The notes: generated by a model not told the origin, from the letters alone. 64,000 bases of DNA from Arbacia lixula (GCA_963669155.1 OZ022597.1:11858946-11922945); one strand, 5' to 3'. Shown: positions 48,045 through 60,643, numbered from the stretch's first letter. Translations and numbers: made by a program.

Positions 48045-48497
48045 CTTTTCATTAACACCTGTATAAAAGTAACCTGCATGACCGTACATAAGAATGATTA
48101 CCTGCTTTATATAAAGATCGCATGAAGACACCTCGACCAGATACTGGTCTTTTGTGATCGTTCCCCCCCTCTCCCCCCCCCCCCCCCCCCCCCACCTCCG
48201 TTGCGCACTTGCAAGAAATACACTTACGCGCTACCCCCGTTGAAGGCGCTATTCCCACTGAAGGCGCAAACCCCAGTGATCCGTCCGCCCACATTCGGCG
48301 GTGGAGATTTTCCGTACGTACGTACGCGTACGCGCGAGTAACCCGTGCGCGGTAAGTGAATACAAAACAATACAGTCCAGGTAGTGGACTAGAAGACAGT
48401 AGACACCATGTTCGTTGAACACTGCTTTTCATTGACACCTGTTTAAAGGTAACCTGCATGTGCAGAATAATGATCACCTGCTTTCTATAAAGACCGC
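48045..48497. repeat. Direct repeats around a polyC/GC-rich block
   Basis: A 75-bp block (GCTTTTCATTxACACCTGT, AGTAACCTGCATG, TACCTGCTTT-TATAAAGA-CGCAT) occurs at 48045-48120 and 48423-48497. Between them lie a C-run (48165-48192) and a CGTACGTACG patch near 48314. The 141-codon minus frame spanning this is not considered a gene. 47317-48044 shows nothing else. Confidence 0.6.
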
Positions 48498-48702
48498 ATT
48501 TCTTGCATCCCCTGAGTAGCTTTTACAGGTTTTTACTAAATTTTATATGATTATGAATGGTAGCTGTTCTACAAAGTCAAAGGCGGTTAAAAGTCATTCA
48601 CTTTCCCAGTCTGTATGTGAGAGGTATGAACGAATTTGATATCATAAGAGTAAAGTAACATTCAAGATACATGCTGTACTGAAAACAACAATCAAGACAA
48701 TA

Positions 48703-48864
48703 GCCCCGTAACATAAAGGCTTGCAATCAATTGCAAAATGGCAATGGCCAATCAACACCATTGTTACATGCGTTTTTTTTTTTTTTTTCAAAAGACTGAT
48801 CAGTAACCAATCAGAATTTGTCTTTTAAATTTTGAATTGATCGCAAACCTTTATGTTACGGGGC
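48703..48864. mobile_element. 162-bp foldback MITE with GCCCCGTAAC ends
   Basis: Terminal inverted repeat of about 32 bp: GCCCCGTAACATAAAGG, TTGCaATCAATT on the left and the complement on the right, with a T(16+) run inside. No clear target duplication. Confidence 0.75.
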
Positions 48865-49614
48865 CCATGGAATAATGGTCCATTCAAACCAGCAATCAAA
48901 CTAACCTCCTTTAGACAGTCATAGTTATATGGATATTTTACTGTACTAACTCGGCTGCATTTCAACATATTCCAATGTCGTTTAAAATCCCGAAACCAAA
49001 AGTCACTACACCTAAATACGGCGACAACCCTATCATGGGCTGGTTTGCGGACCTAGTCTAGAGACACGATTTTGAGAACGCTCAAACCCATTTCGTTTCT
49101 CTTAGTCGTTTACACACTTAGAAGCCAGAATCGGGCTCGGCCAGGCGCAGGGGCTCTGAATCAGTTTACCCGCGGAAAACCCCATCCAGAAAAGAGCGAC
49201 TGCCGCTGCCGCTGCCGTTGCCGCTGCCATTACGCTTGCCTTAAAAACATTTCTACGGACTCTATATGGAGTTTCTCCTCTCATACAAAACGTTGGGAAA
49301 CCTTGGCACTTTAGGGGAATTTAAAGAGTTAAAGATAAAAGTCCTTTGTGAATTCGGGTAGAAGAGGTTTTTGCTCTGCCGCCACGGGGAAAAAATGCAG
49401 TCACACTCCCGGCGGGAAACCGCTTCCGTGTAAATGCACCAGAATGCAAATCAATTCTCAGGAGGAATTACTGTAAAAAGAAAATTGGAGCCATGATGTT
49501 AAGCAATTTGGTTTGCTCGATTCGGAATTTGTGGCTAGCAACGAGCAGGAAAGCACTTTACAGAGGAAATTTTATCAGTAAGAAATAAGCGCAAGGAAAC
49601 ATCGACAATATTTA
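48865..49614. other. 3' flank of the GPCR gene
   Basis: No separate gene seen. Contains a short (GCTGCC)n run near 49200-49225 that produces a poly-Ala frame on the minus strand. A GATAAATATT string just after the GPCR stop is not a clear polyadenylation signal. Confidence 0.4.
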
Positions 49615-51021
49615 TCATTCGACGTTCTGCAAGTTCAGCGCGTCCTCGGGTACGTATAATGCCTTTACGTCGTCCATGCTAGACTGCTGAGCGAGTGGCG
49701 GTCTGGAGTTGTCGATCGTTGTCGGACGATCACGTTCGACACCCGTGGAGAGCGTGATAAAAAGGGCTGATTGTGGAGCTTCGATATCCCCCTTCCTCCT
49801 CTTACCCTCAATCCTGGCAGATCTTCTTGGCGGGGTTTTAGTGTCCTCTTTTTTCGCAGCCCTCTGTCCGTTTTGTGTGGTAGGAGGGGCATTGACTGAT
49901 GCCCGCGTTGTCGGCTGGTCTCTGGGCGTGGTGCCCACAGCGGAGGGTCGAGTTTTCTTATTGGTGGGGAGCTTTGGGTTTCGCTGGTTGCTAGGCGTCG
50001 GAGTCATTCCCGGCGCGATGCGATTTCTGCATAACAAACGTGCAAGGCAGCTGTTGCTAAACGCGCGCCGAAAGTTCCTGCGCATAAACACGTACAATAT
50101 TGGATGCATGAGGATTGTGGTGTATGCAAGTGTGGCAAACCACCATTCGAGTAAATCGTAGAGTTCGGTTCGTCCTTTTGCCAAAATCACAATACTTATC
50201 GCGGTGTGAGGGCCCCAGCAGATAATAAACGTTAAGAGAATAATTGTTGTGGTGCGCGAGACGCGCTTCTCGGGGTCACGGTGCGCAGACGACGGGGTAT
50301 TCTCCCGCTCCACCTGCTTGCTGTGTCCCTGCTGCTGGTCTGCGCGCATGTGGAATGGAACAGTGGTTGCGCGCACCAGCGCGCTGTGGATAGTCTTCAC
50401 TCGAGTCACTCTCACGATCGAGTAATACGCGTACATCATCACCGCCGACGCCAAGAAGAACACCGGCACGTGATACAGCTCATAATAGTTGTTTGATCTC
50501 GTGACCTGGAACCACTCGTAGCACAGCGCGGCGCGCGTCGAGTTCCCTTCCGGGAAGGACACTTGTAAATCCCCGCGGAGCCCCACGAACGGCGTGACGA
50601 AGCCTACGAGAGACATGACCCACGTCACGCCGATGATCCACTTCACGTTCCGCATCGATATCCGCCGCTTCAATGGATTGGTGATCTTATCGTGTCGGTC
50701 CAGCGAAATCACCAGCACGTTCATAGCGGACGCGACGCTGGCGAAGCTGATCGTAGCCTCGTGCATGTAGCAAACGTACGGGTTGTTCCACGCGCGGATG
50801 ATGACGATCAGCGTGAGCGGGATGGAGACGACGCAGATGACGAGGTCGACGAGGTTCATGTTGGTGATGATGATGTCGCTGGGGTCTTGCTGGAACTGCT
50901 TGTTGACGTGGTAGCTGAGGAGGACGAGGATGTTGCTAAGAAAGCCCGCCACCATCTCCACTATCAAGATCAGCGAGATGCTGATCACGTAGGGAAGCGC
51001 GTATCCCTCCGCGCTCGTCAT
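49615..51021 (-). CDS. GPR22-like class A G protein-coupled receptor
   Basis: Intronless frame of 468 residues from the first in-frame ATG (51019-51021); the frame is open a further 25 codons upstream but without ATG. Seven spans lie at about 9-35, 49-75, 85-108, 127-146, 182-206, 257-281 and 293-312. Class A landmarks: GFLSN in TM1, NLVDL in TM2, Cys84 and Cys167 for the extracellular disulfide, DRH (108-110) in place of DRY, Trp in TM4, CWGP (268-271) in TM6, and HPILY (306-310) in place of NPxxY. The HPxxY ending and MHEATISFASV...NVLVISLDR in TM3 match GPR22, an orphan receptor reported to couple to Gi/Go. Glycosylation site NST at 160. Cys325/331 may be palmitoylated. The tail (320-468) is long, basic and Pro/Thr-rich. 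Confidence 0.88.
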   Translation of the reverse strand: MTSAEGYALPYVISISLILIVEMVAGFLSNILVLLSYHVNKQFQQDPSDIIITNMNLVDLVICVVSIPLTLIVIIRAWNNPYVCYMHEATISFASVASAMNVLVISLDRHDKITNPLKRRISMRNVKWIIGVTWVMSLVGFVTPFVGLRGDLQVSFPEGNSTRAALCYEWFQVTRSNNYYELYHVPVFFLASAVMMYAYYSIVRVTRVKTIHSALVRATTVPFHMRADQQQGHSKQVERENTPSSAHRDPEKRVSRTTTIILLTFIICWGPHTAISIVILAKGRTELYDLLEWWFATLAYTTILMHPILYVFMRRNFRRAFSNSCLARLLCRNRIAPGMTPTPSNQRNPKLPTNKKTRPSAVGTTPRDQPTTRASVNAPPTTQNGQRAAKKEDTKTPPRRSARIEGKRRKGDIEAPQSALFITLSTGVERDRPTTIDNSRPPLAQQSSMDDVKALYVPEDALNLQNVE

Positions 51022-51504
51022 GACTAACTCATACCGTGCCAACCAAATCACTGCTCTATACGTCCTGCGTACAGTATTCGGGAATAAACTCAACAATGGT
51101 GCGCGAAGGGTTAACGGATCAAAACCCTTCGGCCCACAACCGGAAACGATGACGATGATAACTATAAACGGTAGTTGTTTGTAGTACTTTTCAAAGACGC
51201 TACCATCGCTTCATTTTGCCCATGTGTCAGTAAACAAGTACGTCAATATGAACTAGTCAAGATGTTGACACATTTCAACGTGTTGCTACCACTCATTAAC
51301 ACTCAGCGTACCATAATGAACAACTGCATATAGGATTTATATGTATTGATAGTAGCAAAAATCCACATATGGCAGCTTAAGGTTTAAGATGATGCCTCCC
51401 ATCTCAATAAACAGGTCGACCACGGAACATCGATAAAGTTGAGACACGACTCGCACGTATATCCAAGGTGTCAACATGCTAGTCCATGCGTAAAACCACA
51501 GTTA
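51022..51504. other. 5' flank of the GPCR gene
   Basis: Presumed leader and promoter region of the receptor, inferred from position only. No TATA box or initiator can be pointed to with confidence. Confidence 0.35.
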
Positions 51505-51812
51505 CAAATCCGTAATTCTCACTAAGCTGAATTTTCATGTTAGTAAGGGTGAAACAAGATGCACATATTCAAAACATCTTGGCAGTTGATCATCATACCT
51601 TCTTTCCCGTCTTTTAAGATATTTGTGTGTGTCTGAAAATACGCCGTGTAACACGTTTAAATCCGTAATTCTCGCCAAACCGAATACTAATGTTATTTAT
51701 TGGGAAACCATCATTTCCTTGAGATGAACATATTCAAAGACCCTTAAAGTTATTAATTATGTCTTTTTTTCAGGGTATTTGTAGGTGTCTAGAAATACGT
51801 CGAATAGCACGT
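51505..51812. repeat. Two-copy tandem repeat of about 154 bp
   Basis: AAATCCGTAATTCTC starts each unit (51505, 51659). Each ends with TxTTTGTxxGTGTCTxxAAATACG and TAxCACG. The copies differ considerably in the middle. Confidence 0.65.
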
Positions 51813-54160
51813 TCGGGATGAAAAGAAATGTGTTTGTCGGCAGGTGCTTCCGGGGTACGATGTATGGATTCCCGGCGCAGTTTCACACCTTTTCTCCTCG
51901 AGTGTCGAGTGGCCGGCCATCTTGGCGACGAGCGACGCTACTGCGGATCCATTATCAGCCAATCAGCCAGCGAGATCTGTGAAAGAAGAACAAGGCAAGA
52001 GGAGACGGGCTTTAGATGAGCAAATCAAGATGAGTAAACAGGGTACGCCATGGCGTATATAGACACACACACACATCACGACGTAATCATTGTCTGCTTG
52101 CCGACCCGACTGTTGTCACGTCCAGCGATAAGGGAAAAGGCATTACTCAATATTTCTTTCTGGCGTGTGTGGCGTGGGTTGCCTAACCCGTGACGTAGCA
52201 TAAACTTATCAGACATCGGGCCGCGTGGGAAGACATGAATGGTGACAGAGCACAGGTTGAGAGGAACGTGTTATGATGAGTTCTATGAACATGATTGGTA
52301 CATGTACGCGTCGAAATGTGTTTACCTGCTTTTTGATCACGTCTCGTTTGGTCTTATGACCATGTCATCCTTCGATAGCACAGCCTCGTAACTGCCGTAC
52401 CATGAATGACCTCACAATAAATGATGAGCACCTTAATTCTAACCATTAAAAATGAAACATGACGCATGCAGATTTAATCCTACGTTGAGTATCGAGAAAC
52501 TCTGGTTCTATATGTCCCCTCTACGTACAGACGTGCTGATCAGCATTGAGGAGTAACGTAACTGTCTTGTTGACGAACATTCTATCGTCAAGATTCCACC
52601 CCCGCTCATTCCAGCCCCCCCCCCCCCCACCCCACTGCTCCATGTAAGTGAAGCCGTGGGCCGAGCCATTATATATCACGACACAGTTCAGAAAAGGGTA
52701 CCGATAGATTATAGCTTGTTGTCCTTTCGGAAAATAGCCACGTGAAACAAACAAGACGAGTCGGATTTCGAACAAGGTTTTAACCGGCACAGCGTCACAG
52801 ATGTCTCTGTGTCTCCCGTTGTACATGCAAGCCCTAAGGAGCATAAAGTTCGAGAAAGGAAGGGTTAAAAGGAAGGGTGGAATGACAAAACAAAGAGACT
52901 CGTGTGCTTAGTATCACGTTGCGTGTCTATCGTTAGGTTCCCTCATCAATATACATTAGTGTAATACTAGCTTACGAGCCGTGAAAGGTTTCGAGTAAAA
53001 CGGAGAGGTCCCGGGTATGTCTTACCACATCTCTACCAGGGTCCACCGTCTTAAAATCGGCTGTCTTTGCAAATTAATCTGGATCTTTCTCGGAAAGGTG
53101 TAATTACCACCGTAGCACGATTCCCTCCAACACATTTTAAAAAGGGGAGGCGTAAGGAAAAGCCGGTGTTCTAACCTTCGTTTATGTCTTGTCAGTGGCT
53201 TCACTTTTAACTTCTGTTATATTCAATTTCTCCTTCAGGTTGCCAACCCACGCACTGACGTTTATCATCAATGATTATAGTTGTCGGTCAATATTCATGA
53301 TGATATAGCACGCTTGGTCAGCGTCATGTGGTGGTACACACATGTAATGATTGTGAAGTAAATTACAAGGTAAACGATTTGGCCGTACAACGACAAGAAA
53401 CATTATCATAGGTCAAATATAATTGATGTTGCCCTCCATTGAGTTTGTCCACATAATAACTACAGCGATTAATCGAAATCACCCAGTGTTGTGATCATGT
53501 GATGAAAATGAATGATTTTCAGACAGCATCATATGATTTATTTAAAAAAAAAAAATAACCCACGTTACTAAATTGAACCTAGGATATTAATACGCGCCTT
53601 TGGGTATAGTATAGCATCTCATCAAACTACCCACACAATCCACATCTGAGAGAAAACTAATTGCGGATCGCACTATAGCATGTTTTTTTTTCAATACTAG
53701 CTTTGAGGGTAAGTGTGTGAGCATGTTATATATTTCTGCATATTCTATGAAAAAATGGACACGAAAATATATTAGTTTTCAAAGCAATTTGGAAATTTTG
53801 TAGTACCAGTAAATTGTTTTTGAAACTATATATGAAAATAAGTCTGATAGTACAAGTAATATGGCTAATTGGTTATTATGATCAATAAAATAATTAATCA
53901 GCCATCTTGCGAAATTGCCTTGCATAAAGAAAATATGAAATAGGATATGGACGGTCCGCTCATAATACCTCGTTGTTCAAGTTGCGTGGTGCTAAATATA
54001 TTATGTACATGAATGCGTTTATAAAAAAAAACACATCTTCTCGTGTATATACATGTAGCTCTATCGCCATGACCGCAATCCAGGGTGCTGTCTGATTCTT
54101 GCGATGCATAGATTGGGTGTACATCTTCCATTATTCTAGGTTCTTGGCGCATTTTATCAC
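51813..54160. other. Intergenic, no gene seen
   Basis: Overlapping plus-strand frames at 51785-52062 are short and lack domains. A C-run lies at 52616-52628. 53435-53535 is the partner of the repeat at 35550. The rest is AT-rich. Confidence 0.4.
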
Positions 54161-54164
54161 CCCG

Positions 54165-54347
54165 AATTAGAGACATAGCGCACTACGAAACTGAGCGCAA
54201 CGAGCGCAACGAGCGCAACGAGCGCAAGGGTCGCAAGGAGCGCAACGCTTTACTGCCAGCCTGTATTTCGTCGGGCTGGCAGGTTCTTGAGGATTGCGCC
54301 ATCGATCGGCTCGTTTCGCTGAGTTTCGTAGCGCGCTAATGTCTCGA
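54165..54347. mobile_element. 183-bp foldback element with an internal 9-bp repeat
   Basis: Termini AGAGACATAGCGC-ACTACGAAACTGAGCG and CGCTGAGTTTCGTAGCGCGCTAATGTCT are inverted. Inside are about four GAGCGCAAC units (54190-54228) and a perfect CTGCCAGCC/GGCTGGCAG hairpin (54255-54286). Confidence 0.7.
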
Positions 54348-54869
54348 AGTCGGGCTGATAAACTGCGTCTAGAACCTAGACTAATCACAAAGCAACCATT
54401 TTCTCTGACCCACGACAAACCCAGCTTGCGTCCCACTCTCGTGATTTAATCAGACACGAGTGACAATCATTCGGTAGCACCAGGCTATCTAGACCCATTC
54501 ACATTGGACTGTGTTCTTGCGCTGTTCATACTGAAAAGGTTAGCACGGTTAGCTTGTGCCTTTTCGCTGCCTGATATGATATAGATCGACACATTAACTT
54601 TACTGTAATAGTAGGAGCACATAAAACATTATATTACATGATAATTGCATATACATTCAGTGGTTTACACTGGAAGGTCTGCGACCTTTATTTCAGTTTA
54701 CGAAATCTAAAGTATGCGATGTTACATAAGAAAAAAAGGCATAAAAGCGGCAGAAAATGATTAATCCTCCTCAACAATTCCGTCCTAGATCTTATCATTT
54801 AAGACTATACAATAAGGTCTATTTGATGTGTATGTTTATGAGTGCATGGGTGCATTAGTGTATGTACAG

Positions 54870-54928
54870 ACGTGTGTGTGTGTGCGTGTGTGTGTCTATG
54901 TGTGTGTTTAGTTGTGTGTGTGTGTGTT

Positions 54929-54974
<46 letters not shown>
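54870..54974. repeat. (TG)n microsatellite
   Basis: Interrupted then pure TG repeat, followed by a short GAGA-rich stretch to about 55040. Confidence 0.95.
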
Positions 54975-54976
<2 letters not shown>

Positions 54977-55568
54977 CGGGAAATAACAGATTAAGGATGG
55001 GGAGAGAGTGAGAGAGTAAGAGAGAGCGAGACAGCGAGAATATGTTTTAATACATAGAACAATATGTAATCAGTACGTGCAGTTGTCCTCCAAGAACAGC
55101 TAATGAACATACTAAACAAGATTCCGTGCTGTTATGCAAGTGAACAAGCCAAACGACATACATAACATACTGCTGCTGGGCAGGTGCGATGTTAAAGCGG
55201 AGTGTGAATGCATCTTACTGTGTTCCGCGTTCATCCGCCTAGCAACGAAATACGATCCCGCCATCGCGAAGGCAGTATGTAAATTTTACCCATCAGCAGC
55301 CGACAGGCTGCTGTCGCTGTTTTTTTCCCCGCGCACCGCCACTCAAGTGAGAGTCACTACGCTCGTAGCCTGGCTCCCACGCTGTAAAACATTTTCTGAT
55401 CCCAACTTGCAAATAGAGTCTATTAGCTAAGACTAGTCACTGTATCATTTTCCTCTTTTCTCAGTTCCGTGGGCAAGCCGAAGGAGAAATTAAGAATGAT
55501 TAGTCTACTGCAGCCAGACCGCTTTCTTGAAAAGTTTGGTTTAGAAATGTCTAAAAGCCTGAAAGCAA

Positions 55569-55760
55569 GGTTACTGCCACATTAGATTCTCCGTCAATAT
55601 TGCATCTTATTTAACGATTTATGAGCAAATCGCGTAAGGTGGCACAGACACTAGAAGTCATCCCTCAATGAAGAGTTACCGCCACAGGAGATACGCCGTC
55701 AATATTGCATCTTAGTTCACCATTTCTCAGCATCTAATGCAAGCTGACACAAATACTTCG
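55569..55760. repeat. Two-copy tandem repeat of about 105 bp
   Basis: GGTTACTGCCACA... at 55569 and AGTTACCGCCACA... at 55673 share CCGTCAATATTGCATCTTA and GACACA(A/G). 55463-55520 is a diverged copy of the sequence at 41412-41470. The preceding 98-codon plus frame (55134-55430) has no recognised domain. Confidence 0.6.
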
Positions 55761-55846
55761 AAAAACAGCCGTAGATATGTTCACATGTTGAAAGAAGAGT
55801 GGCTTGTTTGGAACTCGAGGGTTTAACCTCAAAATAAATATCACGA

Positions 55847-56000
55847 CCATGTTGCATCTAGGTTCTCAATTATTGTAACTTACCATTAATGGTAACTACC
55901 GTAGCAACAGCCAATGAGCTCTTATTACTGCACATGTTGTCCTGATGGCAGTTACCATTGATGATAAGTTACAATAATTGGAAATCTTTATGCAACATGG
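55847..56000. mobile_element. 154-bp foldback MITE
   Basis: Inverted ends CCATGTTGCAT...CAATTATTGTAACTTA-CATTAATGGTAACT and complement (AGTTACCATTGATGATAAGTTACAATAATTG...ATGCAACATGG). The stem is about 60 bp with one variable 8-bp segment and a loop of about 30 bp. Confidence 0.75.
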
Positions 56001-57940
56001 CCCTGATGGAGGAAACTCTCATGAAATACACACTTATTCAAAGATTTATCAAAAAATACGAAGCATACTTATATTACGCAAAACAGCAACCATAAACTTT
56101 TAACCAAACCAAGCCAGGGTAACATACTAAACAGTCAGTTTGTGGACTGTGATGGGATGGCCCACTTATACCATGTATACCGTTTAAAACATAGATACAT
56201 TTTTTTTATTTTTTTATTTTTTTTTTTATCTGGGACCGACAATTTGCACTACCGTCCAAGCATGTCAAGAGGTTGCGGCCCAGCTTCGATCCCTTGTCCT
56301 GGTCTAAAGATATTAGTATATTCTAGAGATGATTGGATGACAGGCGCACACCACAACGCCAGGTTTCAAAGAGCCACGTAAGAGAGTAACACAGCAAAGA
56401 AAATCATTTAAAGGCCATCGTACACATAACGACGTTGCCACGATTCTCCTACTGTAAGGGCCTACGACGTAAAATATGACGTCTCCTTCTTGCAGAAATC
56501 CAATGACCGAGTGCTGCGATTCAGCTCGTCGCATAGACCCACGACGCCTGCCTGAAGTGGCCTTAGATGAACGTGATACAGACAGTACAGCCGAGATACA
56601 AAATCAAAATGAAATTTAATCGTTCTGATCATAAGACGTCTCGATGAGTGAATATGCGAGTCGGAATGAATGGGTATAAAAAAGTGTATAAGGTTCGAAG
56701 CAATGGGGGCGGAAATTAAGTATAAATAAAACCTTTCATGAACATTTTCCCCGCAAATCTCCCGGGTTGTAAATAAATACGAATGCCGTTCTCCTGTCGT
56801 ATTGTCTGATAATCGAGGGAATGGCGTAGTGCGCATTTTCCTATATTCGACTCTTTGGAAAGTGAGAGAATCATTGCGCTGTCTTGGACGAGGAAAAAGA
56901 GGATTTTTTTTTCCGGGAAAGGGCTTGGGATGGAAAATCAATTCCTTGCAACTCAACTTCATACTGTCCTGTTAGAGTTTTGTGTATTGCAAGTGCAAAT
57001 ATCCCCCAATGGTGTATAAAGAGTTCAAAGAGTCAGCTATGAAATGGAGCAAAGTATACAACATTAGGACTTGTCTTGGCCATACAACTATACTGCTTTG
57101 TATCATAATTACCATGGTTACAATTTCACACTGTTCCCATGGCTCTTGCTTAAATACTTGCAATGCAAGACCTCTGATTGTTCTTTATGAGTAAATCATA
57201 CTAATAAGGTATGCATACAGTTTACATCTAATAAAGGCGGCAATTTGTGTGAAGCGTTTGAAATAAATGACTAACATACCTCGTTACACAGAAAAAACCC
57301 TCTCAACTCAATTTATTTGCATTATAGGCATATTTCACATTTTTTTTTTGCTTACAAAGCACTTTTCAGGTTATAGCATGACACACAAGTAAAAAAAAAA
57401 TGAAAGGTGAAAAAAATGAACAAAAATGAACAAATATTGAATACCCCTCTCGCCACTGTAACGCTTTCGTTCTGCCACATTTAACCATCCATGCAGCATT
57501 GGTGCATCATGGCACGATGCATAGACGCAACTCCCATTCAACAGCGAGTTGTCTTGCAAACAAATATCTGGAATATGTCACTGGAAGACGAGTGAGCCCA
57601 GATGAAAGGGACTAAAGATGATTCTCAGCATGTCGTAGGACACCACGGACCACATATTTTTTTTGTCAATCTTTTATTTTCTTTCTCTTTCGAAATAAAC
57701 AATAACTACAATATAAACCTATACTTATTGTAATACTGATAATTTACTTGACAGTATTCCATATCAATGGTTCATGTGAAAAAAAATATACAGTTCTATA
57801 TAATTTATATATATGAAAAGAAAAAACAACATACACACACACACACACGCACACCACACACATCTACCAGATAAACAAAAAAAGGAGAAAATGGCTTTTA
57901 ACGGTAAGCGGAAATAGGGCTAAAGTAGAATCTTTTTCTG
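56001..57940. other. Intergenic, no gene seen
   Basis: Frames at 56142-56381, 56462-56962 and 56982-57194 have no recognised domains. T- and A-rich runs lie near 56200-56228 and 57340. 56490-56560 is the partner of the repeat at 42540. Confidence 0.4.
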
Positions 57941-57949
57941 CAAAGTGCT

Positions 57950-58850
57950 ATAGGAACATTCAACGTTCTTGTATGAATACCTGCTATTTTAAGGCCAAAT
58001 TGACACATCTACTAGGAAAAATGCTCCCACCCTATCGGAAATCGTGGAATTAATTCAGCGGCAGTAAGACTAGGGGCGTGTTAATGTACATCATGAACAC
58101 TAAATGTTCTTGTATAAGGACCTGCTATTTTTACTTTCGAATTAATACATTTGCAAGGGAAAGGGTCCCAATGGATTGGAAATCGTGGAATTAATTCATA
58201 GGCAGTGAGACTAGGGGCATTTAACTGTTTGACGGACATTCAATGTTCTTGCATGTATGAAGACGAGCTTTCTTGACGGTCGATTTAATACACCTACAAG
58301 GTAGCATGTTCCCAATAGATTGGAAATCGTGGAAGTAATTCAAAGGCAGTAATATCACGGACATGTTACTGTACACGACGCACATAACGGTTGAATTAGT
58401 ACATTTACATAATAAAATGTTCCCATTTGATTGGAGATCGTGAAATTAACTCGGCAGCAGTCATAAATGACGAACATTTACTGTTATTGTATGTAGAGTA
58501 TTACTGTCGAATTAATACATTTACAAGGAAAAGGTTCCCAAAAGATTGGAGAACGTAGAAATCATTCAGCAGCAATGATGACTGTGCATGACGAGCATTT
58601 AATGCTCTTGTATGAAAACGTGCCAATTCAAGAGACGGATTAATACATTTACAAGGAAAAAGTTTCCAATAGATTGGAGATCATGAAATAAATTGAGCAG
58701 CAATAATAACTGTGCATGACGAAAATTCAATATTCTTGTATGAAGACATATCATTTTAAAGGTTTAGTGAATACATTTACAAGGAAAATGTTCCTAATAG
58801 ATTGGAGATTGGAGATCGTGGAATTAAGTTAACTGCAAAAGTACTACACG
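57950..58850. repeat. Diverged minisatellite, unit about 125-140 bp, about seven copies
   Basis: Each unit contains AATGTTCTTGTATGAA, AATTAATACATTTACAAGGAAAA, TTCCCAATAGATTGGAGATCG, GGAATTAATTCAGCAGCAGTAAT and TGTACATGACGAACATT-like parts. Some units are shortened, and one near 58800 has a small internal duplication (GATTGGAGATTGGAGATCG). Confidence 0.85.
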
Positions 58851-58869
58851 TACATTTCTGTACATGAAG

Positions 58870-60470
58870 AGAAGTGAGCATTTATGATTATCATTACCAA
58901 CATAACTTTACGCATTTTATGCAACGACAGTCGCCACAGCGTCGCACTTGGGTCCGTGCTGGATGAGAAACGAGCTGATTTTTATCATGATGCAGACGGA
59001 CACGAGCTCCTAGGATCAAAGCAAGAAAAGATAAAAAAAACAGAGGATGGTAGAAGAAGAGAGAGAGGAGCTGCTTTAGGTTATACGGAAGCATGTCTTG
59101 AGGGTAGCGTTGTGAAGTGCGGGAAGGTGGCATTAGGGGAATTGCGCGTTCGTGGACAGAGCGTGCATTTAGATTCGACCAACAAAAAATGAGCTCGGAA
59201 GTCTGCGGGGAAGGATCTCGTTTCGCATAATCCTCGCATCGGAGGAATACTCCATTGACACCAATGAAGGAGCGGGGGAAAGTCGCGGGGAGAATCGTGA
59301 TCATAAACAAGATGGACATGAGACCATTAAAAGGAGGTCTTCTTGCTGAACTCTATAGCAGAAATAAAAGACAGAGCGTACGTAGCTTAAACAGCGCACC
59401 TTCCAACCAAACAGAATAAGAAAATCTGAGACAAGCTCGCCACGATGTATGTTATATCTCGATGTTATGATCATGATGTTATATCAAATGCAGCGCTTTA
59501 TATGCAAAGACAATTTTTGTATTAATCATGTTTTAATGATTCATTCAACCACAAGCGAGTGTATTCCTTCAACAAGTTATACCACATGGAAAGGAACAGC
59601 GGTATATCCTAACGATAACGAGTATTAAATCTTATAATCATAGCCCCGAAACCTTATCATGTAAGTGAGGAAAACTATCCTTGTTTACGTTTTAACTGCC
59701 CAGTTACGCAGCGACCATAGTCTACATTCATTTACCACATTGCCTCGGCCAGTTATGCACTGCTTGCCTCCACACGTCATTGTGGTGCGGAGAGCAGCGC
59801 TATTGCGGTCTCATATCTTTTGGGCCCACCCAAAACTCGATTCTCAAATCAAATTCTAACTGCAATCTGTTTCCATTTCTAATTGTGATGATATTTGTTT
59901 TCCTAAATTCATTTTTCTTATTTTCATAGATTCTACACAATTTCATTTGACCTGCAAAATTGCTACAGTATTTTAAACGACTACAGCTGCAATTAATGCT
60001 CTGATAAAACTATCTACAGCAGAATCTGTAATGACGTCACAATATGATAAACCGGGGAACAGTGTCTTTCTCGATGTGTTAAATTAAATTTCCAAGAATC
60101 GATTTTGCCACTTGGCATTTGTAGTATTATTGTACGTTTTATTCTCAATAAAAACCTGAATACACGCAACCATAATAATTCTAAATATGCAATCAATTTA
60201 TGTGTTTATAAACCTTTCAGTATCTGTTTCACATCTGCTATGACATGTTTATGCTATGATAAGTGTGCTTCATCAAAGGAAGAAGAATAATTCTATTGCA
60301 TCAATTATTGCTTCATCTATCGCAAGGAAAGCTCATAGTTCAATAGTTCAATATCTACCTAAGATATTGATTTCACTCGTGGCGTTGTCTTTAATATCAT
60401 ACATTCCCTGTTGTGAAGCAGAATAAGTTTCGATATTCTAATTCATTACCATGGATGCGATCATTGATGT
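58870..60470. other. Intergenic, no gene seen
   Basis: The largest frame, 58894-59319 on the minus strand (141 codons), has a hydrophobic stretch but no domain, and overlaps a plus-strand frame of similar length. Neither is supported. Confidence 0.4.
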
Positions 60471-60471
60471 A

Positions 60472-60473
60472 CG

Positions 60474-60520
<47 letters not shown>

Positions 60521-60598
60521 AATTTGTGTGGATGTATGTGAATTTGTATGTGTGTTTTAGCGGTTGTTTGGTGTTGCAGAAAGAGACAGATGCAGAAC

Positions 60599-60643
<45 letters not shown>

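Noticed and set aside
48052..48477. 141-codon minus-strand frame with a Gly run
   Set aside because: It runs through a C homopolymer and two direct repeats, and has no domain.
51022..51096. Starting the GPCR 25 codons upstream
   Set aside because: The extra codons begin at TTG, not ATG; the first in-frame ATG is at 51019-51021 with a G at -3.
58894..59319. 141-codon minus-strand frame
   Set aside because: No recognisable domain and an overlapping plus-strand frame of similar length; no splice signals or codon support.
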